From Pseudo-nitzschia pungens (Eukaryota > Bacillariophyta > Bacillariophyceae > Bacillariales > Bacillariaceae): a stretch of 64,000 nucleotides of DNA. The notes below the pieces were generated by a model that was not told the origin of the DNA, made no database searches, and was given only the letters and a program-made list of their open reading frames with translations. The stretch is from contig CM074764.1 of NCBI GenBank assembly GCA_037355855.1, positions 1,364,001 through 1,428,000 of the forward strand, given 5' to 3'. A program made the translations under genes and the position numbers. Positions 12,301-21,575 of the stretch are shown here, one piece after another (position 1 is the first letter of the stretch; the number at the start of each line of letters is the position of its first letter).

Positions 12301-12581
12301 TGTTCATGAAGGCAACGCCACCCCTAACGCAGGAGGAAGAAATTGTTTTGAGAGACACCGCGAGGAAAAAGCTGCACGAAAGATTTCCTGACCAAGTTCG
12401 CGCATTACTCGGCAAAGACATGACAGAAGAAGGACTCAACATGATACACGAAATGCTACAGAATAGAGTTATTGTGAAGAGCCTATTCTACATGCTTTTA
12501 GACTTGCTCTGGATCGAGGTGTTTCCCGAGCTGAGGGACACGTTGCCGTGTGCTTCAGCGCTCGATCTAGATCTTCTTTGA
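6324..12581 (+). CDS. Giant sorting nexin, PXA-PX-Nexin_C architecture
   Basis: A single intron-free frame of 2085 residues from the ATG at 6324. Order of parts: a low-complexity N-terminus with poly-Ala (from a CAG run at 6400-6424) and Ser-Gln repeats; a hydrophobic pair around residues 130-170 that could be a membrane hairpin; a PXA domain (about 310-700) with FVSSWYSLLDP near 373 and a leucine-rich end, LTEIIGSAVLTPVYNLGVPN; Ser/Asn-rich linkers; a helical segment with FRAVRLISKAVDTVFAPYYARDAFL near 1090; a PX phosphoinositide-binding domain (about 1680-1830, with FYREEFVVHRSMTEFQTLHKQL and LLDEYIGYLL); and a C-terminal Nexin_C domain (about 1945-2080, ending LLDLLWIEVFPEL). This is the SNX13/14/19/25 and yeast Mdm1 layout. 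Those proteins tether ER to endosome, vacuole or lipid droplets, so an ER contact-site role is likely. It is about twice the usual length because of linkers. Its 3' end lies only 58 bases from the convergent next gene. Confidence 0.85.
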   Translation: MTLSARVSNDEDGETKEIEWGTEAESAAAAAAAATVVAVAETPLSVNNEETKDSRDPQQEPVGNSDDDSPQSQSQSQSQPTPSSPKTDHAEPETSSSASSSSTGFLEWLSEMIPPQYRSEKRLESLRFYARATAGLLGAVFVCNPLLVLGTIWEIVWRIVGTGLGIGVGAGLALHVFQQLQKWQAEHDREQQHKAKLLALSQRQTILEERIAASRRRQLRHKASLSTRALTLGDTTSSNNNNNSSNNSHNNSNGNNNGNDHATSHAHHDSHSSLFSPASSIGDAVAVGAEDGDSYVGLMAQAGYPFHDRIVRGQVLRGDHEFWNVVYRFTDEKIPRQLGVLLVAEEWPALPRAVTRELGRFLEHVMRDFVSSWYSLLDPGVTFRMEQEKRDEGILRDGMGRADSVSEQTGSEKPDSQKQPPPQPPRKQMVFSTLNHRRAPMVDCCYKMMSSVLGNLATRAEHVNLLELVLLKWTQVLGQTLNEYRTLRRAAAEKRRTAGDHRSPRRSSSEGRGITSPRSSSSSSLSVSKGSSSGSKSSSKSTAALQPPPSEVEVTREFLLAGKLHRAITFGLDVPSLLFADASGEECGLGVQTGGGSGGATNVNSKEETTHAAAAAAATKSHDPTRVLEHRLYRTSILDECQVDYNRVLANRLVRALMPKSETNSQCVVAMLTEIIGSAVLTPVYNLGVPNFLNEMIVALLTSDAATKTNATASATANANANANAPREEGSEPSRDGATSNGNPQSDTTATGTADSGTARVPMDSNHPSETNESLTNGKTQSFDESSGLREEGKIRSVPDASSDGNAGAESASPKGSSAATEERQASQGETISSSKSKSKSNSNTTISAPSKSDVQSPKQDAPDGGGNRDSTTETKKYGYKLLKLSAMALKDLDQHTRFDQARRGQQSPSNETPKTLEAVDWDDANCQQSALKVALVVEAALLNGRCAYNETKEEVFPDLLGGENDNNDEPPVADSEALGSIDPVAAAVATSDANESNQHGMSEWMLSRANHSISDLFIEMASDMDAFEEQVVRCEMVVAAQNNGSTASSLVLRHDRTSHDFEPDVNEVATLRTLICTWLHTGHLFRAVRLISKAVDTVFAPYYARDAFLLMHDQRDIFTKQLQRLDRVEIMVDTMTVRVFPRVVVSEEFDLLVSAVAETDAAKAKTVAAAKPQSKSDSNHHPAGSKDNTPVAVSESYQYYGHQCTPRYLDFQRNEAFAASLRAERKRRWRAWETRTMEKEVHTVIRKTASDRDYELHSEMQNLSRLFYNGTAIMTVRDANRKREKAEEKVSLLTVEIVSGRRRIEVPDDDSSFLLRAQSRQLNPVSVHLDDRNHDMGYKCFLATYEEPALSQGSSRYSDGRYIRRCFLQYYPSDRTARINPQNDARKLDKRKGIGGNDHSGENHASSSFSRGFLNQRYLCQKVGATQSFMSSSLMEPTDFNAFPRTGKALDFVYRMSLFDRPIVDLSGKQFTIQDSSSRGVHRADASSLEVTDATLSYILLKIGKELGSSKHDDRRDGKAAGGFRNVETGPDGYPVLFLRFTKPGDQSGMEFKPYRLSFVRAALMVTSARQEAQLDTLIECVKAGSAKSATKARTEERLRPVKKILYFANDRSDHSFNQDLKLGQFLDRGQLQRNGLLNLRHPTSILHLDAKVEGTALAKEVPLASASTKSYNPDTVLYKIRCTAVVELVDNKETATDIESYALDDGSYARFYREEFVVHRSMTEFQTLHKQLKSQVAMTESTMSTGNRIVGVASAALGSHNLNRRNKKVLIPSLAQASKIGALGITKKSIIKRMELLDEYIGYLLASNSLMNRCSELLLFLGASHPFPPEVTMTKSRGNIRDLLGRTNFVRGIALKDSVGTKLKMKKSTVGRPRSRSTSDKAPSERTIENSKEPAETAKMDPIILNKVDQIPLAEVRNRILELIRLSFSFENASFMRSQLLTALETASFLAVAKQSDFRRVLHDLHATHLSGEAIGGIIQKLLDILWPDGVFMKATPPLTQEEEIVLRDTARKKLHERFPDQVRALLGKDMTEEGLNMIHEMLQNRVIVKSLFYMLLDLLWIEVFPELRDTLPCASALDLDLL

Positions 12582-12639
12582 ACAGGAAGTTCAAGATTTT
12601 GAAATTCAATCTAATAGATTAGAGACATCGTTATTGTCA

Positions 12640-15508
12640 TTATGCAATCGTAGACACCTCTTTCTGATTAGATCCAACCTCTTTCTCGCCCTCTGCATTT
12701 TGATTTCCAGTGTTCACCGTACTCGGAATTACTCGTTGATCTGTTTCCATCCGAGCCTCGCCGTCGGTCGACAAAGATGACTGTGATCCCGTAGCGGCAT
12801 CTTTTTGCGTAATGTCGCATTTGAGGGGCTCCATATGTATCACATAGTGACTGACAACCTGTCGCTTTCGGTTGTGGATAATAGAATCGTTCGTCGTATG
12901 ATGATGCTTTCTCCTCTTTGCTTTTTGCTGATGATTGTCGTGGTCTTTTTCGTTCCGTTTGACTTTGTTGTGGTGATGTTCTCCTTTTTTGTCTTTGTTC
13001 GTCATGGCGGGATTTGTGTAGATTTCGGGTAATGGTAATGAAACAACAGGACTAATTGACATGTTGCATGCAACAAAAGCGTAGGGCCCGTCATAGCTGC
13101 TTGTGATACTACTACTTCCATTGCTTCCTTCTTCTTGGTTCCTTTTCATAGGAGCCATTGATTTGAATGTTTTCACATTGCGTCCGAGCATTTTGTGTGG
13201 TTTACAACGGATGTTGATTTCGTTGACTTTGCTGTGACCACTCACAACTATGAGATTTTTGAGGCTCTCCATAGAACTACTATCATCGCGTGAGGCAGCA
13301 GCTCTTGCACGACCTGCGGCTTCCGCTTCCGCATGATTTTTATCATCAGTTGCCCCTTCATTAATATCTTTCATTCCATTAGTCGGCGAAGCTCCATCTT
13401 TCTGGTAATCAAGTTGTGACAATTGTTGACGAGGAAGGGATAATAGTGAAGTAACAGGATTTCCTACCGCCTCGTGAGAATCAATACCGGAAAGCCTTGT
13501 GTATGCCGCATTGGTGTGGATAACAATCAAAGACGGATTCGCCTTAATGACCAATTTTGCAGTCTTCGTAAAAGATATAGCATTGTCCAGTGTGACAGGC
13601 TTTCCCGGTCTGAGGACTCCTTGTTCAAAGCTTGATTCTGAGGACCCCATATCCAGCTCCATTTGATCTTCGTACACTCGTCGCATGTTCATTCTTTTTC
13701 TCTTTTTATCCTGTAATTTCTTTTCTCTCGCAGCATTCTGATCGTGACTACGTTGAGTGCTAGGCTCTGAAGGATTTGGGGAGAAACGAGTGATGTTCGA
13801 ATTATCTTCAAGTTTCGTCTTGGTATTCTTTGGAGATTTCTCGTCACTATTGCCATTGCTATTTTCGGTACTGTTAGTTTCTCCGTTGTTATCCATCATT
13901 TCTTCGCTGCTTCCTTTGTCGTTTCCGCTACCAGATGACCCATTGCCGTTAGACGATATTCCTCCTTGATCATTTCCACTGCCTGAGCTTGGTCCACTAC
14001 CTGAGCTTCCTCCTTGATTCGACCCACTGCCCGTCCCGCTACCGGTATTGCCACCACTTCCAGAGCCAGATGTATTGCGATTTGAAGAATACTCAGAGAC
14101 CATAGTTGAAATACCGTATCGTTGCGGAGCTCCTCGTAGATCCCGTTGCTCTTGAGGTTGTTGGGGTGCATCTTCCCGAACAACTTGATTTTCACCACTA
14201 TTCTCATCATCAGCAACGTCCTCATCATTTGAAGCTTTCTGAAGTTGCTGCTGCTGCTGTTCCCGTGCTTCTTCTTCGGAAGATGAGGCAGATCTCCCAC
14301 TATTAGAATCAGTCCCTTCCTGTTTCGTCGAATGTTTTCGTTTTGGGCGGGCTAAAACTACCATAGAAGAGGAATCTTTGTCATTTTCATCATCCTGGGG
14401 TGCTGCTGCTGCTGCCGCCGTGGCATATGCTGCCGCTAGCTCATTCTTTGCGGTATTGAGAAGGTCTCCTACTGTTGTATTTATCTCAGCATGTGACACT
14501 CTTACTAGCTTAGATTCTTTGGAACTCTCAACAGCCATAGGGGTTGATTGGGTAGCGATTCCATGGGCACAAAAAAAAGGTCGAACCGACTGAAAAAAAA
14601 TACGGAAAGATTAAGTTGTCAGTGAAGTCCAACCTTTCTTCCGGAAACTGGTAATGCAGTTTCCGTGCAACGGAAATGTACATAATTTTATGTATACGTA
14701 CCTCGAGTAAATTTGTATATTGTTCCACGCTGGGAATATGGTTAGTACTCCCATTTGATGAATCAACTTTGTTGGGTGCTTGGTTTGTCTCCACTTTTTT
14801 AATTGAGCCTGCGTTGTGGGTGCTGTTTTTGGTATTGTTATTATTTGAAGCAAAAATAGCATTTTCTGATCTACCACCAATGCTAAAACCAACAGTGCTC
14901 AAGTCTATGCGAGGGTCCATAGGGTGCACTATTTTTATTCCATTCCACTGAGGCAAGCATACACTCACTTCTTTGACAGACGAATTGGCACCTATGTTTT
15001 TGTGGCTCCGTGAAACATTTTGAAACGTGTTGTTCTTGGCATGGTTAGAACCAACACTGCTGTTGTGCCGAGCTCCTCTCTTTCCCGATGATTGTCCCGT
15101 TGATTTTAATCTCAATGGGGCAGTTGTTCCAACACCTTTTTTCGGGTTCGTTTTAGTGCTAACGGAATTTATTCTCGTTTTTGAAATGCCTGAGTCTTTT
15201 TCCGTCGCATTGCCTTGGCCTGATTTAGCACCGTTGTCAATCGCAAGTTTCGTCATTTGCTTCTGTGCTACCCTCGTGGCTGCGTCATTATTGGAAGAAG
15301 TGTCTGAAGAAGAGCAGTCGGCATTGTATCCACCGCTTCCGCTTCCACTACTATTTCCCTTGCCTCCATCGCTACCTGTACTAGTTGAAGACTCCTCTTT
15401 CTCATCTCGGTCTCGTGTTTTTTCTTTGATACCATCGGAATCCGCTGCTGCTGTGGTATTTGCCTCTTCCTTTTTCTCGGACGTCTCTGTTACTGGAGAA
15501 TTTGTCAT
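12640..15508 (-). CDS. PAS-domain protein, probable diatom regulatory factor
   Basis: Two exons, 15508-14702 and 14589-12640, joined by a 112-nt intron (CTCGAG|GTACGT ... TTTTCAG|TCG) that keeps frame, give 918 residues. The first ATG of the long 3' frame (14538) lies inside exon 2 and is not the start. Exon 1 is Ser/Gly/Asn-rich with a short ordered stretch, CLPQWNGIKIVHPMDPRIDL. Exon 2 has poly-Gln and Gly-Ser-rich linkers, then a strongly basic segment (AREKKLQDKKRKRMNMRR, about residue 560) and a PAS fold that starts TAKLVIKANPSLIVIHTNAAY (about 612) and seems to finish far downstream with YAFVACNMSISPVV and SHYVIHMEPL, so the PAS fold carries a long insertion. A second basic, His-rich patch lies near 13000-12890. 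The basic segment suggests DNA binding or nuclear entry, but no canonical bHLH or bZIP is visible. Ligand and partner are unknown. Confidence 0.75.
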
Positions 15509-16382
15509 TGTCCGCTCTGTCTTGTCTTTGTCAAGATTGTTCTACGCATAGTGCGTTATTCGTGTTGTGCTGGAAGCTCAATGCTTGAATCAGGGTTCTG
15601 AGGGCGGCAGTGTAGATGGATGGAAATCTGTTTTCATCTGAACAGAGGAAGATGTAGATTCGAAGACCTATGAAGCAAAAAAAATTGTGTCGTCATACGT
15701 AAGTGTGTCGCATCGACATTTGGCGTTAATTGACAAACATCTGAGCGTCAGAACAAAATTAACAACTTTTTGATCTGTCTCCGTCCGTGAAGAAGATGGT
15801 CTGACAGTTGAGAAAGAAGATATCAGAGTAAAATTATCAGAATGTCAACGGAAGAAGGACAGATTGATGATATCCAAAAGTAGGAGCAGTGACAACTTTT
15901 GTATTTTTGAGAATCACTTAAGTTAAAACCAAAAGAACAATTCAACCAAAACGAACCAAAATGGCCAAAATGATGCCATCGTAAAATCAAAAATAGGACT
16001 TACGCAAAACGGCATCACACCGTAATGTGAAGTCGCGTGAGTGGATGACGTAATACGAACTAAAATTACAGTCATCTATTCCTATAAGTCACGGGTCGTG
16101 ATTACATATCAGTAATCTCCATTTTTTTGGGACATTCGGAGTTGCATCATTCTGTGCGATGCCGATTCCCATTCTATTTAAGGAAAACGTTAGTGACGCT
16201 GAAACAGCGAGACTTTGGCTACTTATAAAATTATTGATGGAAGGACATAAATCTCACATTCGCATTTTCACGTACGAGTACGAACTCGCACCAAAAAAAT
16301 CTGACACAAAGTCTATGAACGTACAACGAGAACACCGATGACAATTAAACTCATGTAAAGCAGCAACAAAGTAACTGACACG
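15509..16382. other. Divergent intergenic region
   Basis: About 870 bases between two divergently transcribed genes, so it should hold both promoters. It is AT-rich, with ACAAAATTAACAACTT and AAAACCAAAAG words and CTATTTAAGG at 16175-16184. The small open frame at 16159-16341 has no recognisable similarity and I do not call it a gene. Confidence 0.5.
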
Positions 16383-17366
16383 ATGGTGATGGTGACGCAA
16401 AATATATCTATTGAAGGTGCTTATCAGGAGGCTATCGAGGACGCAGCAAATAGGATCCATGAGGCTAGTCGTCCTACGCAAGCTGCCGATACCAACAGGA
16501 ATGAAATTGTGAAACGCGTCAAACATTGCCCGAGCAGCACAGATAGTGCGCTATGCCATGGGATAAAACCAGGGATGAAACCTTCGGATACGACGTTAGA
16601 TGAAGTTGACGGTGTCAAGTTTGCGCCACTATCAAACGGGGGTGTTCTGCGTCAAAGAATCACCCTTGATGATCGTTACAGCACCGATTTCAGCAATATT
16701 GATGACTGCACTGATGACGATGGTTTAGAGAGCGATATAATTTTCCTCGAAGAGAAAAAACGAATATTGGAGAAGGCCCAAGTCTTGAGGCAAAAGGAGG
16801 AAGCTTATATTGCAGTCAATGCACACGATATCGCTAACGGCATGGAGCCGTCGTTCCGACGCACCCGAAACCCATCAATTTGGTCTGAAGCCAGAGCCAT
16901 CATCGAACAACACAAAATTTTAGGGGGGGGAGTGGGGACAAACGAAGAAGACGATGAAGTGTTCGATTCTGACACGGAGAGGCAGAAAAGTAAGGAAAAT
17001 CATTGCTCTCCACCGCCAACATTACCCGAGCCGGAAAGCAGTGTTGTCAACGATGTTTCACCAACTCCGACAAAGCGCCATAAGATAGATATAAGCATGG
17101 TTGAGCGCATTTCGGCGAAAAAATTTGCTGGAAGAGAACACTTGGTCACGAGCAGGGAGGACGAGGAAGAGAAGTCGATGAGCGCAAAATGTCTGGATCG
17201 TCTGCACAACTGTATCTCGCCCACAACAAGGTGCCAGGAGGCTAGCAAAATGCAATCTTCCACCGACTCGAGGCATTGGATATCTCCAACGGTTCTGAAC
17301 CGAATCTTGAATTTGACGAATGCTGTTGTGACCGAGCACCTGCAACGAGAAAGGGTGCAAAAGTAG
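16383..17366 (+). CDS. Uncharacterised 327-residue protein
   Basis: Open frame from the ATG at 16383 (ACACGATGG context) to TAG at 17364-17366. I do not recognise a family. The N-terminus has a short helical segment (AYQEAIEDAANRIHEA). Around residues 100-150 there is an acidic patch (DDCTDDDGLESD) followed by a charged helix (FLEEKKRILEKAQVLRQKEEAY). The middle contains FRRTRNPSIW, a possible basophilic kinase site, then acidic and Pro/Ser-rich stretches and a small basic cluster, PTKRHKID, that could be a nuclear signal. The C-terminus is helical (ISPTVLNRILNLTNAVVTEHLQRE). No signal peptide or membrane segment. Codon use looks host-like and the frame is unbroken, which supports a real gene. 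Confidence 0.6.
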   Translation: MVMVTQNISIEGAYQEAIEDAANRIHEASRPTQAADTNRNEIVKRVKHCPSSTDSALCHGIKPGMKPSDTTLDEVDGVKFAPLSNGGVLRQRITLDDRYSTDFSNIDDCTDDDGLESDIIFLEEKKRILEKAQVLRQKEEAYIAVNAHDIANGMEPSFRRTRNPSIWSEARAIIEQHKILGGGVGTNEEDDEVFDSDTERQKSKENHCSPPPTLPEPESSVVNDVSPTPTKRHKIDISMVERISAKKFAGREHLVTSREDEEEKSMSAKCLDRLHNCISPTTRCQEASKMQSSTDSRHWISPTVLNRILNLTNAVVTEHLQRERVQK

Positions 17367-18605
17367 AATCGGAAATCATTCATACAGAACGTTGACGTTT
17401 CTTGAAGGATTACAGGGTATCTACAGTAGATTCTATTGGACTGTTCTCAGAAATGTGTTGATTTCAGGTCGTAACTTCTTCTGAAGTACGACTGCGCTAT
17501 AATAAGAAAAGTATTTTAAAGATTAATTAGAAGCAAACATCTGATGAATTGACATTTATCCTAAGATATGACTTGTCAGCTCTCAGAGCACTCCGAATGA
17601 ATACAGGTCGGCTTCCCACACAAAAAAAAAACAAGGATCGATTTTGAGGTTGAAACTACGGTACAGTACGGTACTGAAACTCTTTTGTACCGTTTAGTTT
17701 ACACCAATATTTTCGCTTTGGGGCGGACTGGAATCCTGCTACAGTATCATTATCATTATTATTATTTTAAACGAGGGCTACAACCAACATGGTTTTGTTC
17801 CAACACGATCCAGCAAGGAATGGATTGCAGTTTGCGACACGATCGTTCGAATTATTGTTGTTGTGTTGGTAACCTTACGGCAAGCTGTATGCAGGACTTG
17901 GCATTTATACACCGCCTACTGCCGTACTACTACGTGTGCTGTGGTTTCTTTCGCCCCGTGGATGATGATGATTCTTCTGTTTGCGCGGACAGATTTTGTT
18001 CCTTTGTTGCGAACGAAGAAACGCGAGTGAGATGTTGAACCGGGACGATGAGATTAAAAAACGAAACAACTGGTACACGTACCGTACCGGTACAGCTGAT
18101 TGAGAAACAAATAATGGAAGACGGGCTCGTGTTGCGTCATCGCATGCTATTTCCGTACCGTACCGCACGAGTACAGCAGGTCCGAGATCTATGGCAGACG
18201 TGGGAAATGGTTTCGTCGCTGGCGTTTCGTGCGATGCGCTACCGGTACATCACTTGCACAGCGAACTGCTTTTGAAGCATGCCGTGTACCGTAAACCTGT
18301 TGGGTACATTTTTGCAAGACTCACTCGACAAACAATGTTCAATACCGGCACTGCACTACACCCATACTCGCACATTGCTCTTAGCCATCGCCGCTAGAAA
18401 CCTGCAACGGATGATAAATATCATCGCAATATCCATTTATGCGTTCTCGTGAACTGAGCTGCTCGGTTGTCTGGTAACTTCTATTCTATCATTGTCATTA
18501 AGGATCGCTCTAAAAACTAATGTGATGTACTACGTAATGTGATGTGACATCGTGTCGTGTCGTGTCGTGTCGTGTCGTGTCGTGCGGTGTGCTGCGCTGT
18601 GCACG
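17367..18605. other. Intergenic region with TACCGTAC clusters
   Basis: About 1.2 kb between convergent genes. It contains repeated words of the type TACGGTACAGTACGGTAC (17657-17675), CGTACCGTACCGGTACAG (18077-18095) and TTCCGTACCGTACCGCACG (18150-18169), plus ATTATTATT tracts (17750-17765). No convincing coding frame. Confidence 0.55.
18551..18584. repeat. (CGTGT)n microsatellite
   Basis: About seven perfect pentanucleotide units just downstream of the stop codon of the minus-strand ODC-like gene. Confidence 0.9.
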
Positions 18606-20692
18606 TCACGGGTTCCATCCCAAAACACAGCACGCAATGTCCGGGGGTGAAAACCCATTGAAACAAGTCCCTTCGTTGCAAAATCCAAGATCTGTAAAGA
18701 CCAACCAATCATCCCGAGAGAGTCTTGGCAGGGCAACCTTGGAACAAACCTTGTCCAGACCATCGCCTTCGATTTTCGATAATAATGTGGTAGAGGAACA
18801 AGAACAAGAACAAGAACAAGAACAAGGAAAAGAAAGTTCAGATGAGATGAGGTGAGGTGAGGTGGGGTGACAGTGAATTCCTCGAAAAATCTCCCCGAGT
18901 TTCAGCGACAAACGGTTGTGCTTTGTGTCAACACCAAATCCAGCTTTGGTGTGTTGCGTGCGACTGGACTGGACTGGACCGGACCGGGCTCCACTTACAG
19001 GTCGGACCCCAAACGGTGGTGTTCACGAGAGTCTTTTGTTCCGTTTCCAAAAGCTGTTTGCTGTTCGCCGACAAGGATCTGACGAATCGCTGGCTTTTCA
19101 ACGGGAGTGGAGTGCCCTCGTTGGGGTAGTTGGACAACGACCCGTAGCACCCGTCGTCGATGTACAGGTGTTGCCGAATGGCATTCTCGTCGGGCAATGC
19201 GGTCTCGTTTCCGTCGTTTCCATTGTTTTTGTTGGTGTCGCTGCTCTTGACTCCGATGATGCGAGCGCACAAGGCCGCCGCGTTGGCCATCAGGATCCTG
19301 CTCACGTCGATGGTGATCCAACCGCAGACCTTCCGGTGGCGTTCGATCCATTCGAGGACGGAACCATCGATTTCGGTGGCGGTGATGGGGATGGTCAGAT
19401 GGACCTGGGGACGAGTTCCGTCCACCCAGCCCTCCATCAAGCCGGACAATCCGTCCAGAAGCAAACCATCGCCGTTCGTCGCATTGGCGTCCGTGCCACG
19501 AATTTCCAGAGCTACCCCCACCACCCGGCACTCGGGTAGTTCCGATGCTTTTTGTTGCATTGTTTCCAGCAGCGCCTTCCAGTTCGCCACGTCGTGTTCC
19601 TCGTTGTTCAATCGCAAGACGAACTCGAGCGCGGGCGTGTTGGTGGCTCGCGTCGGCCGCCGCTTGCAAATCTTGTGCAACTGGATTTGGATGCGTTCCA
19701 TTTCTTCGGGTGTGTCCTACGGTGACGGGAATCGTTCGTTTCGGTCCATCCTCCTCGGTTCGACGAGGCTCGTTTCGCAGCAACAAGTTTCTGTAAAAGG
19801 AGTTTGGTTTCACGAGTATACTCGTATCGTCCCAAACCATGGAGTCCTTCTCCCGGTTGCCGCTGGCTTCTCGCACCGCGGCAAGATCATACTTGGTGGC
19901 CACCCGGAGACCGACACCCAGTCTCTGGAGCAATTGGAGGAGACGGGCGTTGCAGTTGTGCCGGGCACTGTACACCATTTGTACGCTGGGGTGCTTGTTG
20001 AGCAGCAGCCGCTTTCGCCAGATGGTGTGGGTCTGGACAATGGCCGAAAAATCCAGCAAGAGAAAGGCCCGGGATCTCGAGTCGGACATGTGGTTGACGG
20101 CGGAGGTATTTAAATCATTCACATTGGCCGGCAAAACACTCAGCCCGTTTGCCTTGGGTTTTGCGTTGGTCTTGGCGCTGGTTTGGATCCCGTTGCCATC
20201 GGCGCTGCGTTCCGCTGGATCGTCGAATGCGGTGTTTTCGTTTTCTTCTTCCTCCTCCTCCCGCAGCATGGATTCCACCTGGAGCTTTACTGCGTTTTCC
20301 TTCAGGATGCTCAAAACAGATGGAAAGGAAACGTTCTTGTTGCCTTCCTGTTTCGTGGGTGCATTCGTCGATCGTTTCTGCGGTTTGTTGGTGATTTTGT
20401 TCCCGCTGTGGGCCTGTTGGACGAAGCCACCGATTGCCTGGTTCCACGAACGACGCAACAGGACACAGAGCGGAGGCATGGAAAAACTCCCCTTGAACGG
20501 TGGTTGCGGTGGAGGATTTCCATTCCGTTTGGGAGCCCCGTTGGAGGGATTGTTGGCGTTGCTGTTAGCGTTGGCGTTAGCGTTAGCGCTTGCGTTCAAC
20601 TGCTGCTGCCGGCGGTTGGCCCACTTTTCGGCGACGGAAATCCGAGCATCGCCACGGCTCGCGAGGCTCCCGCTGCTGCTGCTGCTCTTCAT
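18606..20692 (-). CDS. Ornithine-decarboxylase-like protein lacking catalytic residues, with a one-base frame break
   Basis: Exon 1 is 20692-18999 and exon 2 is 18766-18606. The 232-nt intron (ACC T|GTAAGT ... GAAG|GC GAT) rebuilds the ODC motif WGPTCDGLD exactly. The start is the ATG at 20692, just after a CAG run. About 617 residues: a roughly 200-residue low-complexity N-terminus, then a fold-type III PLP decarboxylase barrel (SRAFLLLDFSAIVQTHTIW ...) and the C-terminal barrel (YIDDGCYGS, WGPTCDG, FNGF). One extra base near 19718-19720 (ACCGTAGGACAC) shifts the frame; removing it gives VTVDTPEEMERI, matching the ODC segment before LVLRI. Against human ODC numbering the PLP lysine (K69, AVKCN) is Arg (SARHN), His197 of HVGSG is Glu, EPGR is DVSR, and Tyr389 of GAYT is Cys; Cys360 is kept. 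It should not decarboxylate ornithine. An antizyme-inhibitor or prozyme-like role, or a decaying gene, are the options. Confidence 0.8.
18795..18827. repeat. (GAACAA)n microsatellite in an intron
   Basis: About five hexanucleotide units within the intron of the ODC-like gene. Confidence 0.8.
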
Positions 20693-20694
20693 CG

Positions 20695-20730
<36 letters not shown>

Positions 20731-21575
20731 TTTTGTGACTCGAAACAAAATACAATGAATTCCGGCGCAATTCGCTACAAAGGCGACGGTGTTGAGGCTG
20801 TTCCAGCGTTTGACCCCTCGTTCGTTATTGCTCCATGATGTTCCTTGGTGTCACGAAACGAAAGAAAAATTTAAGGTGACAATTTTTGAGAAGAAGGGTT
20901 GGTCGACAAGAAAGGTGGTGTGTTGTTGTTCCGTTATATTACGTGTAGGACCTAGTAACGGTAGTACTAGTAGTAGTAAACCTTAGTAGTAGTCTTAGTA
21001 TTTTGGTTCCATCGTGTCCCGATTTGCGTTTCGTTCTCCCCCTATGAAGATGGCGATCGAACGAGTCGTAAATACGATGGAGGGGGTCGAATGAGAAACA
21101 CTTTCCACTGCCTGTCCTTCATCTCGACGAGCAAATCTTGAGGAAGCAAAAAAAACTCTCCACATAAACAGATAATTACGTCCCCATAGCCATAGATTTC
21201 CGGTGCGCAATCCGAATTTCAATTTGAGAGAGCGGGGATCGTTTTCATGACACACCCAGTGCCCCATTGCAATACCATACCGTATTAGTAGTGCCATTAC
21301 TAGCTACGTAGTTAGTTTGTTTGAATTTGATTGATTGATTTGTTCTCACAAAAAGACGACCTCGTTCCCGCGATTATGAAACAATCGATCACCGCGGTCA
21401 ACAGTCCATCGAACCTTCGCCGCTGCCATTACCTGTTCTCGCGTCGTCCCTTGCTTCCGCATTTCTGTCCAAGCACCACGGCACCCACTGCTACCCTTGT
21501 TTCGGCACGCGCCATTCCTTTTGCGGAACACCAGAAAGAGATAACCTTACGCAATCATCCTCGACGAGCATCAAG
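20693..21575. promoter_or_regulatory. Shared upstream region of the divergent polyamine gene pair
   Basis: About 880 bases between the ATG of the ODC-like gene (minus) and the ATG of the aminopropyltransferase (plus). Both promoters must lie here or in immediate 5' exons. It starts with a CTG/CAG run (20695-20729) in the ODC-like leader. An ACTAGTAGTAGTAAACCTTAG cluster lies at 20966-20986. An open frame from the ATG at 21376 overlaps the likely leader of the plus gene but does not splice in frame to its second exon, so I leave it out. Confidence 0.5.

Noticed and set aside
18995..19718. Continuation of the ODC-like frame past the break without a shift
   Set aside because: The zero frame stays open, but its Arg/Gly-rich translation has no ODC similarity, whereas the shifted frame carries YIDDGCYGS and WGPTC.
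19711..19725. Programmed +1 frameshift like that of ODC antizyme
   Set aside because: Antizyme shifts at a sense codon followed by a stop (TCC TGA). Here no stop follows in the zero frame and this is an ODC-family protein, not antizyme, so I treat it as a base error or lesion until tested.
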